Positions 46,741-56,619 of a stretch of DNA of 64,000 nucleotides are shown in pieces (position 1 is the first letter of the stretch; each line of letters starts with the position of its first letter). The DNA is from Symbiodinium natans (taxonomy: Eukaryota > Sar > Dinophyceae > Suessiales > Symbiodiniaceae), in the NCBI GenBank assembly GCA_905221605.1, contig CAJNDS010002370.1, forward strand, positions 1 through 64,000, read 5' to 3'. The position numbers and the translations under genes were made by a program. A model generated the notes under the pieces. It was not told where the DNA came from, made no database searches, and saw only the letters and a program-made list of their open reading frames with translations.

Positions 46741-47102
46741 GTGAAAGCGTAGTACTGCTTTTGCTTGATCGTTTTACCCGCCTGCTTTCAGCCGCACGCC
46801 GGTTTCTCCTCTGCCACCGATTGTGCACTGAAGCCCTCCCAGCCTTCATTGCAAGAGCTATACATTTGCAGCCTAACAATGCATGACAACGATTGTTTTT
46901 CGGTTCAACTGACTTAGCACGGTCGCAGTAATTTCAGCATCGACTGGATGTTCTGGGAATGTCGTCGTCGCCGGTGTCTTCCTTTCATGTTAAAAAAAAA
47001 AAAACTCAGCTCCCGAACGAAAAAAATTCCACGCGTGCGAGGAGCTCTCCGCTACCGCCGCAAAGATCATCACCGTCCGCCACAGTTTCTCCACCGCACG
47101 CC

Positions 47103-47600
47103 TCACACCAAGTAACAACATAGCACGCTCCGAATAGCATCTGACAAGAATGTAGCATCCGCCTGCACTCTGAAAAGAGCTTCAATCTTGTTGGGGTTGA
47201 GCTCCAGATGCACAAAGTCACGTGACCACTGAAGAACTTCTTCATTTCGGTAGCTCAGACCAAGAGGATGCCATTCGTGCTTTCTGTGACCCAGATTGAT
47301 GCATAAGCCGTCTGAGTTTCTTCGCAGGGCAACGAAGTGGTTGTTGAAATTGGCCACGAAGTTCCCACGAAGGCTCATGCAATGGACAGGCACAGATGTG
47401 AGGCAATGCCTCAGGCGCTGCTGCGTTCCATTTTGCCATGACTCGTGATGATTACATGCAGCGTAGCGGCTTGAAGGGAGCCAAAAAGCGGTTGCCATCG
47501 GCGAGGGCCCAGTAGGGACCGTGGCCCACGTATGGGATCTTGAAACCGAAGCATCTCAGACTGTCGATCAGACACACTTCCTCGAACACATCGCCTTGTC
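47103..47600 (-). CDS. Josephin-like cysteine protease/deubiquitinase fragment (tentative)
   Basis: After CCGCAG|G at 47601 the frame reads GDVFEEVCLIDSLRCFGFKI. In the following frame (47498-47103) comes GNFVANFNNHFVALRRNSDG, then CINLG. The order (helix before a hydrophobic strand, then F-(V/I)-x-N ... (N/D)-H-(F/W) ... followed by a short strand) matches the second half of Josephin/MINDY-type deubiquitinases, where that His is catalytic. The N-terminal catalytic Cys segment was not found. A phase change between the two pieces implies an intron near 47470-47500. The call is tentative. Confidence 0.35.
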
Positions 47601-47679
47601 CTGCGGAATGTAGGTGTTTAAAAAAAAACACATATTTATTATAATCGCGAAAAATCTGTCTCCGTGCCTTCTCCACGCT

Positions 47680-50144
47680 TTTCACTGTGCAGTGGCATCA
47701 TGCCTTTCGAGCAGACTTGGGCTACGCGCAACATTTACTGGTGGCTTTGCTAATGCTGTTAGAGCCTGATCGCACATCCTGCAAACGAAGGCTGCTGCAG
47801 CAGCCGAAAAGCCTGGGACCTGCGAAGAGGACTTGAAAGAGGCAGAACAGAAACTTAGACTCACGGAACCTCTGCCGGATCGATGGCCCTTGTACCACGC
47901 GGCTCGGTGGATCCGCTTCCAGGAACGCAAGTCCTGCGTCACTAAGCAACTCCGCCGCACAGTCTATTCACACCACATCAAATTGCAGCTCAACGTTCTT
48001 TGTGATCATCAGGCTGCCTTGGACACCCCAATCTTGATCGTGGTAGCCCTGCTGCGCTTCCAAATCGAATGCAACAACGGATCACCTGACCAGGAAGTGA
48101 TAATCCAACCATGTCGGCTCAATGGACATGCTACAGGAAATTCTATATTCTTATTTTGTTTGAGTCAAGACAAAGTACACCATCCAGAGGGCTCCATGAA
48201 GATTGTCTCCACTATATCTGTTGTCTGCTTCTTCGCGAAGCCGATGTAGTTCCCTGAGCTCATAAAGCTTGAACCGCAAGATGCACTTAGGAACCATTTC
48301 TGCCACGCTACATCGGACGTCACCAGGCAAGTTGGCGTTCAGCACGGCCATCATCTTCTTCTGCTCGCTGTCGTGGGCCTGCTTCAAAACACTGGTACAT
48401 TTGACCTTTTTTTTCCACGCACGTTCACAGCCTCGATCGTCTTCACGTAAATTCCTGCGAGATACTTCTTCACCCTGACAACGGATTGTAGTGATGCTTG
48501 CTACGACGCTGACTTCTGGATGTATCAATCAACACATTCCACGCTGCGCCTGGCACGGAAGTGCACGTTGAATGCAAAGTCTTGCGAGCCCGCGGGCGAG
48601 TGCCTGATATAAAAAAAAAACACGCGGCTTAATCTTCTCGCGTGCTTAAGGCTGAGGCTTCACAACGAAGTCATTCTTGCTGTTCTTCTGCCTAATTGCG
48701 CATCTTCGTGTCGCAATCACGCAGGTGAAAAAAATCCATGCACCATCAACCAAGGTCCGTACTCTGCCAAGATCAATGTATCCAGATAGCTCTTCGTTGG
48801 CCTGCTTCGAACTGTCTTGCTTGCAAGTCAGAGTATCACTACAATATAAGCCAAGGTCTGTGCTCTGCCAACAACAACTTCTCCGGTGCATCAAAACAAA
48901 GATCAACATCGACTCAGCCAGGATCGAGGCTGGAGAGAAGTCGTGTGGATTTCATGGACGTGGGTCTTCTTCTCCTGAACTTCACGTTCAATTCTGAGCA
49001 AGTAACCATGAGTAAATCAATGCCAGCAAGCGCACCCACAGGTGCAAAGGGTTCAGGCAGTTGGCCGGATCACTGAACAATTCCGTCCTCAGTGTCCGCT
49101 TCCGTGCGTGGCCTTGGATTTGATACGCAACAAGCATTGATCGTAGTCTTATAATATTCAAGCCCCTATAGGCATCTGACTTGCTCTTCCGCCAGCGGCC
49201 ATCTTCGCTTAAAAACCCTGGCAGAGCGCAGGAGATCATGCAGTCTACACATAAAAATATACCTAAGCAGGCAAGACGGTCATTGTGGAAGCTTCTTCTT
49301 CGACGAGGGGAACTCATCAGGCTCGGCCGTGCTTGCGGCCTCGCACCTGAGTTGCGTCTCCGATGATTACCATAATGAATCGCACTCAAACGCAAGCTTG
49401 CGGCTGATTGCGTTCTCCATCGCGAAGTCCACCGAACCCTGCGTGGATGGTTTTGAGAAAAATATTGGAAAATCTAGGTCATGCAACATTCTACATCTGC
49501 TGACTAGTGTCTTTCGGCTGCACGGGCAATCGAAGGGCTCAGCGTCAACCTGAAGCAAGACCATGATCGTTTGTCGTCATGCGCCATGTGGAAACATATA
49601 CCACGATAGTCTACGAAAAAATCATGTAATAATGATATATGATGAAAAGCTCGACGTCATCGTCGTTGAACCACGCGTACTGCGAGAAGCGGTTCATCTC
49701 GACCTGAAACGCATGCCGCACATTGGCTCATTGCTTTGATGTTTTTCTAACTGCGGCATTCATCTTAGCTCCTCACAGTGAAATCGAGCGCGAATTGCGA
49801 AAGCGTTGAAAGCTAAGAATTTCCGCTCAAGCCGAAACTACGCGTGCAGCAATCGATTTCAGAAGATTAGATGGTCTTGCAAGAATAAAAGGAATCTCCG
49901 CGCGTCATTCTTCACTATCAATTAATTGGCCTTGTGGTGGTCATACGCGTAAAGAAATTGTAAATACTGACTCAACTGGACCAAGGCGAACATTCATTTT
50001 GTTGCCCATGATGTCTGCAAGACTGAAGAATTCGCCTGCAGAGATGCTTGGCATGCGTGCACGAGCTGATTGTCCACTCACCGAAGCTCCATCTAGCCTT
50101 CTCTGCTTGGTATCTGATGATATATCATCAGAAAACCTTTGCAT
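47680..50144 (-). CDS. Series of unassigned exon-like segments
   Basis: Protein-like minus-strand pieces occur at about 47950-47870 (AGLAFLEADPPSRVVQGPSI, ending at a GTGAGT donor), 47840-47690, 48420-48180 (VLNANLPGDVRCSVAEMV), 48810-48650 (SGYIDLGRVRTLVDG), 49210-49020 (RWRKSKSDAYRGLNIIRLRS), 49560-49380, 49710-49640 (after TTTCAG|G; VEMNRFSQYAWFNDDDVELF) and 50100-49975 (MPSISAGEFFSLADIMGNKM). They share strand and spacing, so one multi-exon gene upstream of the mobile-element cluster is likely. SGYIDLGRVRTLV resembles a PH-domain strand but this is weak. I recognise no function. Confidence 0.35.
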
Positions 50145-50780
50145 TTAGGAATTGCATGTATGGCCATGTGTTCTTTTTCAGTTTAGAACAACATGCTATT
50201 GGCTCTTTACGTTTATACTGGCGTCCTGAACTCTGGTCTCGTGTGAGCAGAGTACATTGTACATCAATGCTGGTAATGTGTCGCTGTCATCGGATCTGTC
50301 CTGTGAATGGTGCTGCAGATCATCTGCAACATCTTTACACATGATGTCGCTCTTTTATCAATAGCTGCTAGCTTCTTGAGATAAACCCAACAGAAAAACT
50401 GTGCTCATCGCGTCGACTGATCATGCACCTCCCTCATAAGGACTCAAAAGGCTTCCTAAGTGACTCACAAGGACTCACAAGAAGGATCCTTTCGAGCTTC
50501 TAATCGACTCTACATCATGGCGCCGTCACACGTGGAGTTTTGTCGATAAAAGGCTGGCTTCCCTTGTCAGGATGGCCGCTGGACGAACATCGCTTTACCG
50601 AAAAGGTCCGCAGGATTTAACTCCAAACCAATGAGCTGAAGCTCCGCTACCAATCGGAAGAGCTGAAGCTCCGCTACCAATCGGAAATCTGTACAGTTAA
50701 TGTTAAGCTATTCTCTTCCAGGCTTCCCAACGTGTTCTTGTCCAGTCAGCCTTGTATGAAAAATGTCTTTTAGTATTCTT
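50145..50780. other. No gene; local duplication
   Basis: AGCTGAAGCTCCGCTACCAATCGGAA-like units are repeated in tandem at 50636-50690 (a direct repeat of about 26 bp), and GACTCA(A/C)AAGG-type repeats occur at 50440-50485. Nothing else was seen. Confidence 0.45.
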
Positions 50781-50782
50781 AA

Positions 50783-50925
50783 CGTGCTGCCGCATGCTGC
50801 TGCCGCATGCTGCTGCCACATGCTGCTGCCACCTGCTGCTGCCATATGCTGCTGCCACATGCTGCTGCCACATGCTGCTGCCACACGCTGCTGCCACCTG
50901 CTGCTGCCACACGCTGAGCTGTCGA
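50783..50925. repeat. 13-bp minisatellite TGCTGCTGCCACA
   Basis: About ten copies of a 13-bp unit with changes at the last three bases (ACC, ATA, ACA, ACG). Because 13 is not a multiple of 3 the unit cycles through all frames, so the His/Cys-rich and Ser/Gln-rich frames over it are not genes. Confidence 0.85.
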
Positions 50926-50999
50926 GCTACAACAGCTGCCCTCACACGTGGACTATTCTCTTCAGGCTTCGCAACGTGCCGCGACGCCCACTTGAGAAT

Positions 51000-51310
51000 C
51001 CCCCAAAGGTTCAGGGTTCGGGTCAGGGTTCAGGGTTCAGGGTTTAGGGGGATTCTAGGCGGGATTGGGATGGTCTTGGCTTAGGGCTTCGGGTTTAAGA
51101 GGTTAAGGTGTGCGGGTTCGGGCCTCTTTTTTTATGCCAATGCATGCCGAGCCAGCGCGAAAGAAAGCGACCGAGGAGACTCCGCTGATCTCTACCATAC
51201 ACCCTACACCACCCTAGACCCTAAACTCAAGCTCCAGACCCTTTACCTCTACGCCCTGAACCCGAAATACAACCCCCAAGTCCTAAACCCAAGCCCTAAA
51301 CTGAGTGAGC
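51000..51310. repeat. Degenerate telomere-like motifs
   Basis: GGGTTCAGGGTTTAGGG-like motifs (51005-51115) are followed by CCCTAAACTCA-like motifs (51215-51300). Again the G-rich block precedes the C-rich block on the + strand. Confidence 0.45.
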
Positions 51311-51639
51311 CCGGGGCCGTCGAGCAGGGCGAACGCGCCGAAGCCGGCAGCTCCGGAGCCAGAGCCCTCCGGCGGGCGACGGAGCTACAGTCCCGCAGGC
51401 AGCTGCGGGCTGCGCGGTGGACCCGGCAGGTCGCTGGCGAGAAACCCGTCAGGTCGCCCAAGAATAAGATACCCCAAACCTTCGGGTAAAACATCGCAAC
51501 CTCCTGCTGGGAGGCCCTTCCGGCAGGCCCCTCCCTGCGACCCCTGTCTGGGAGGCCCGTGCCTGGGAGGCCCCTGCCTGCATTCCCCTACTGAGGCCCC
51601 TGCCTGGGAGGCCCCTGCACTGCCGTCAAGAGTCCCGCC

Positions 51640-52320
51640 CTCCCCAGCCGTCTCCGCCACCCGCACCCTTTTCTGGACCCGAGCTCACCACCACCGCCAC
51701 CCCCTCCCGCGCACAGCCCTTGCCTGAGACCCAATTTTTTTTTATATTTTCGCATTCTCACAGCAGTTTGCGAAGATTAAAGGCAAATGGCTAGGCTCTT
51801 TAAAAACATAGCGTTGTCGCGGCACGCCTCAGGGCGGCCGAAACTAAATTTTCGGTGTTAGACACCGGCTCGCCTCAGGGCGGCCAGGTTGTCGTCCCGC
51901 CTTCCTCAGCCCTCTCTGCGCTACCTGCATCCTTTTCTGGACCCGAGCTCACCACCCCTGCCACCCACTCCCGCGCATAGCCCCTGCCTGAGACCCAATA
52001 AACATTTTGATTTTATTCGCATTCTCACAAAAGCCTGTGAAGATTAAAGGCAAATGGCTAGGCTCTTTAAAAACATGGCGTTGTCGCGGCACGCCTCAGG
52101 GCGGCCGCAACTAAATTTTCAGTGTTAGACACCGGCTCGCCTCAGGGCGGCCGGTTTGTCGCGGCACGCCTCAGGGCGGCCGCAACTAAATTTTCGGTGT
52201 TAGACACCGGCTCGCCTGAGGGCGGCCGTGTTGTCGCGGCACGCCCAAGGGCGGCCGCGACTGTGTGTTCGATCTCAGAAACCGGCTCGCCTGAGAGCGG
52301 CGGGCCTGTCTTGTGAGACT
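51640..52320. repeat. Tandem duplication (about 260 bp) ending in GGGCGGCCG 77-bp units
   Basis: The block 51640-51890 (CCTTTTCTGGACCCGAGCTC ... GCAAATGGCTAGGCTCTTTA ... GTTAGACACCGG) is repeated with few changes at 51905-52155. It continues as a further copy of a unit containing CGCGGCACGCCTCAGGGCGG and GTTAGACACCGGCTCGCC (77-bp spacing, 52122 to 52199). The same GC-rich unit recurs at 56.2 kb. Confidence 0.8.
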
Positions 52321-52419
52321 CAAGGCCAACAGCGCAGCCGATAAGAAAATTTGTTTCTGTTGAACCCTTTTAACACAAAATAACATAGAGCGGTTACAGG
52401 TACTAAATAATCAAATATA

Positions 52420-52800
52420 GCTTATCTGAAAATGTGGCACTGTTGAACCGCCTTGTTTCAAAGAAAACAGAGTAACAAAATTTCTCAGAGACAACCTCTA
52501 GGAAAGTCTGGTACTATTGAACCGTGTTGTTTTAAAGGAAACAGTGCGGTGCAACAGTGCAAAATTTTCAGACATAATCTCTAGGAAAATCTGGTACTGT
52601 TGAACCGCCTTATTTTAATGGACATAGAGCGGAGCAACAGTACCAGATTTTCAGATACAATGTCTAGAAAAATCTGATATTGTTGAACCGCCTGTTTTAA
52701 AGGACACAGCGCGGTACAACAGTACCAAATATTCAGATACATTATCTAAAAAAAACTTGTACTGTTGAGCTGCATTGTTTTAGATGAACATAGATGGTTT
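52420..52800. repeat. Four-copy AT-rich repeat with internal inverted repeat
   Basis: Diverged copies of about 90-100 bp each contain TGGTACTGTTGAACCGCCTT, a T-rich middle, GCGGTACAACAGTACCA and CAGATACAATCTCTAG. TGGTACTGTTG and CAACAGTACCA are inverted, so each copy can form a hairpin. Confidence 0.7.
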
Positions 52801-53400
52801 ACTTGTGAACCCTACTGTGTCTTCAACCTGAAAAATGATTCTTGTTTAGTAGTTCCGTTTGTGCCTTTTGATCAGACAGAATTTCTATAAAATTTAGCTT
52901 TGGAAACTGTACTTAAAACATGAAAACAAAGATCTGCGTTTCTTTGGAGGCGGAGGCTTGTTAACTAAAACTTTAATTTTGAAACCTGAAAAATATAATT
53001 TGTGAAATCTCGTCCACATGTCTGCCACTTTGCTGCGCCACCTCCACTCAGCTATGCAACTGACAAATAAAAGCATTAAATTAACTCCACGGGAGTGCTG
53101 CTTTATAGTGCATCACTCGGATAATTCCTTGAGTCTCTCTGGCCTGCTTAGTGTTCTGAATCTCGCACTCTTTGCTGTCTGCCTTGTGGTTCTTTAATTC
53201 TGCGCTCTCTTCTATCCTGACACTCACGTCACCTGATGCGCGCTGCCCTGTTCTTAAACTCAAAAAAACACGCTTGTGCGGTTGGCAGTAAATTTATTAG
53301 TCTCATGCTGCTATGCAATATTTCCGATGAAGAACTTCTGAAACTCACGCACTAGCAAAGGTTTGCATTTTGGACTTGCAGATTGAAAATCTGTCACAAG
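52801..53400. other. No recognisable gene
   Basis: AT-rich sequence with short frames only. Confidence 0.4.
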
Positions 53401-53414
53401 AAAAAACGCGCATC

Positions 53415-53685
53415 TTAGCATTCGCTAAGATACCTTGCTGTGGGAGCCCAGGACGCTACTTCGTAGTCCCAGCGCCACCCAACGCAAAAATTACGGCGAG
53501 CCCCTACAGGGTGGTTCTCGTCTGCTTTCACCCAACCGGTGATAAGACGCACAGGGCCACCCAGGGAATACTCCAAACGCACGAGCTTACCGTTTGTTAG
53601 GGAGTCCACCCTAACGACAACACCGGTGAGACGCTCATGCGAGTCCAGAGAATTCAGGTCTCGCTCCGTGGGCTCGTCAAGACCT
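53415..53685 (-). CDS. Exon-like segment of unknown function (beta-rich, KOW/Tudor-like look)
   Basis: An open minus-strand frame reads about 88 codons, including ERLTGVVVRVDSLTNGKLVR and LGGPVRLITGWVKADEN, and ends WAPTARYLSEC before a stop. Alternating hydrophobic residues with G/N turns suggest a small beta barrel. No family can be named. It may belong to the same multi-exon gene as the next segment. Confidence 0.4.
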
Positions 53686-54159
53686 CAAGCCAATCAAACA
53701 CGCATACAGAAATTTTAGAATGACATGTTGACAGCGCACGCTATCGCCTTGCAGCCGCTCGATGGCTAAGCCAATGTGGCGGTGCAATGTTGTTTCCGTG
53801 TTGGCGCAGAGACTCAGAGCCTGCAGCGAAAAGACACCATGAACAGATTTAAAGAGACACGAAATCTATATGAGCAAGGCCTTGTCGAAAATTTCTGGCA
53901 TGTACTGCACCAACTGCCGACCAAACCAGTCGGCTGGAATGGCCACTGGAGCACTGAGGGCAGCAATAGATTCCGTCCATTTGGCCTAGCGCATTTCGTG
54001 CTTACGCAAACTATATTTGATGGATTGCAGGAGTTGCCTTGATCATATTCAGCAGGAACTGTTGCTGCTCCATGGTGGTCTGGTGGGTTTGCGGAGTCCT
54101 GTCTTTGCATTTATTCTCAAATATATGTTGTTTTGATAAGCATAACAATATCTGTGTGT

Positions 54160-54300
54160 GCTGCTAAGCAGCTTGGCCCACTTGTTGAGTCGGCTGTGCC
54201 ACGCTTGTAGAAGCGCCAAAAGAGCGACACGGAAGGTGGACCACAGCTCTTCCGCTTTCGGAAGCCAGGTGACGTCCACCTGAGGCACCTCAGCCTGTTA
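54160..54300 (-). CDS. Exon-like helical segment of unknown function
   Basis: The frame reads VDVTWLPKAEELWSTFRVAL, then LLQAWHSRLNKWAKLLSSTH, an amphipathic helical composition. It is followed by an in-frame extension without features. Unassigned. Confidence 0.3.
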
Positions 54301-54309
54301 AAATACAAT

Positions 54310-56185
54310 GTGGAATGTTGTTATTTGATACTTCACAAATATTTGCAACAGGAGATTCATGTCTAATCTGAGACATGCACAGTGCTCGAAGAGGACGACA
54401 TCTGTCGAGCTCGACCACTTCTGCCTGCTCGCCTGTCATGGAGGTTTCACTGGTTTTGTCTATGCCCATATCAGCAGAAGCTCAGGCCTCTTGCCGGTCC
54501 AGGCTACGCGCGTAGGCATGCTCGGCCAACTGAAGACAAAGCAAAAGCTTGCCGTGCGGCTGCTTGGCAGGTAACGGCTGAGGCGACCTTCTTCGTAAAT
54601 CTTACGCTGTGCCGTGCAGCCAGTATCTACATGTCCGCTTGCGCAAGCAAAACACTCTCGTGACTAGTAAACTTATGGAATGCCCGAAAATTTGACCTTG
54701 TCAGAAACTCTGGAGCTTGTTGGTGTCTTCGAGATTTCATAAATTCTCACATGCTATTACTTGCTAGTGCTAAGATTTTTAGCTTTAGGATTTCAAGCAT
54801 TCGAACAGACTTGCTAAATACACCGCAAACATCTCGCCAGAGCGAGAACTACAAAAAAAATGTTGTTGGCACGCTGACAACGCTCCTTCACTGGGATTGG
54901 CGGGGGCGAAGGTCCCTTTGCTGCGCCTTTCGAGCTTCATCCAGGAAAAGTGACCTCCTAAACTTGAAAGTCTGCAGCCTGCGACTCTTCCTCATTACTT
55001 TCTGTGTACCTGTATTCGTCTGACAAAATAAACATCAAAGGTTGGTTGGCTCTTTTCATCCCGCTCCACTGCGTATGCTTTCTCATCACTGCGCATGAGA
55101 CTGCGCTCTCCGAGATTCATGATGATTATTACAGAGTACTTGCCTGTTCTCTTCACGGTCTATTAAATGCTCGATCGGTCTGAAATCCCTGCAGGGGCAA
55201 TAAATGTCAGGCCTTAATCCTATATACCACTTATGACAAAGAACTGGCGCACTCATGCAGATTAGTATTAAAGCTGGTCCTTAAGCCCAACCGGAGCGAT
55301 GTAACTCCCAAACCGCGTGAAAATACACGGACATGGGTGGCTGTCAATATTCCTTATGCCAGGAACGGCGGATGCTGAAAAACTCATGGTGCCGCCTGAT
55401 GCCGAGAAGGAAAACGAAAGTCTGGAACGATGGCTTTGGCAAGTACAGAAGTATAATGCTAATTCTTGTAACCCTGCAAGAAGCCTCGCAAAACATACTA
55501 GCGCCTTTATTTTAAGACTCAAGCATTGTCTTCGGAACAACTGGAGCTACTTGAGCTCGAGCTAGTAGTGTTTGAGCTATCACTTAGCGATGTAGCACAA
55601 GCGCGCAATTAAGAGTAAGTTAACTGGAAAGATACTCCAAGTTAGTAAATACGTGCAACGACTTAAAGTTAAGTTTACTTATTTTCTTTAAGTTCAAAAA
55701 CGGCTTATAAGTCATAAAAAGTCTGATAGCGTGCTTAAAAAAAATAGGTCCACCTCAGCATATGCCTGCGTGCCTGCATGCTTGCATGCCCCTGCGCGCC
55801 ATCCATCAGCAGCGGATTCATTGAACTCCTCACCTGCCACCTGCACAGTCGCTGCACGCCGCACCCTGCATGCCTACATGCCATGCCTGGAAGCCTATAC
55901 GCCTGCATGCCCCTACGCCAGCTCCACTCCCTACTGCTCCACACCAGCACCTGTTCCTGCATGACTGCATGCCGCTGCCCGCTACTACTTAAAGTTATCT
56001 GAGAAGAAATATCGCGTGAGTCTTGACAGCGTAAAAGGTATAAAAAAATTCTTTTTCATATTGACGGCAGCCGGTGCGGAGATTTAGGGTTTGAGGCGCT
56101 TGAGGTCTCAAGCAATCCACCGGACTGCCTGAAAAAAAATTGGCGAGAGTTTCCCCTGGGCGGAGACCCAGAATTTAAAAGGGAA
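54310..56185. other. No recognisable gene
   Basis: AT-rich DNA. Direct TGCATGC/GCCTGCATGC repeats lie at 55765-55970. Short frames on both strands have no domain. Confidence 0.4.
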
Positions 56186-56189
56186 AAAA

Positions 56190-56480
56190 AATCGCATCCT
56201 CAGGGCGGCCGGCTCGCCAAAGGGCGGCCGGCTCGCCTGAACCCGGCACGCCTAAGGGCGGCCGGGTTGTCGCGGCACGCCTAAGGGCGGCCGCGACTAA
56301 GTTCCCAATCTCAAAACCCGGCACGCCTAAGGGCGGCCGGGTTGTCGCGGCACGCCTAAGGGCGGCCGCGACTAAGTTCCAAATCTCAAAACCCGGCTCG
56401 CCTAAGGGCGGCCGGGTTGTCGCGGCACGCCTAAGGGCGGCCGCGACCAACTTGCATGTTGCTAAACGCGGCCGCAGGAG
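56190..56480. repeat. GGGCGGCCG array, about 77-bp unit
   Basis: Three to four copies of a unit with GGCACGCCTAAGGGCGGCCG, GGTTGTCGCGGCACGCCTAA and GCGACTAAGTTC(C/A)(C/A)AATCTC. It is clearly related to the array at 51.8-52.3 kb, with CCTAAGG where the other has CCTCAGG. The minus-strand repetitive frame over it is not a gene. Confidence 0.8.
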
Positions 56481-56619
56481 AGCGGCCAGCTTCTCTTAAT
56501 CTAACCATAATACTATAGGTTTTATGTAAATGTGTGTTGCTTTAACATGAAAAATATATCTTGTTTGTGGATTAAACAAAAATGCATTCCCGTCAAGTTT
56601 AAAACTTAAAAATACTTAA

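Noticed and set aside
50783-52320. CRISPR-like look of the regularly spaced repeats
   Set aside because: Units are contiguous or drifted satellites without unique spacers, the genome is eukaryotic, and no cas genes are present.
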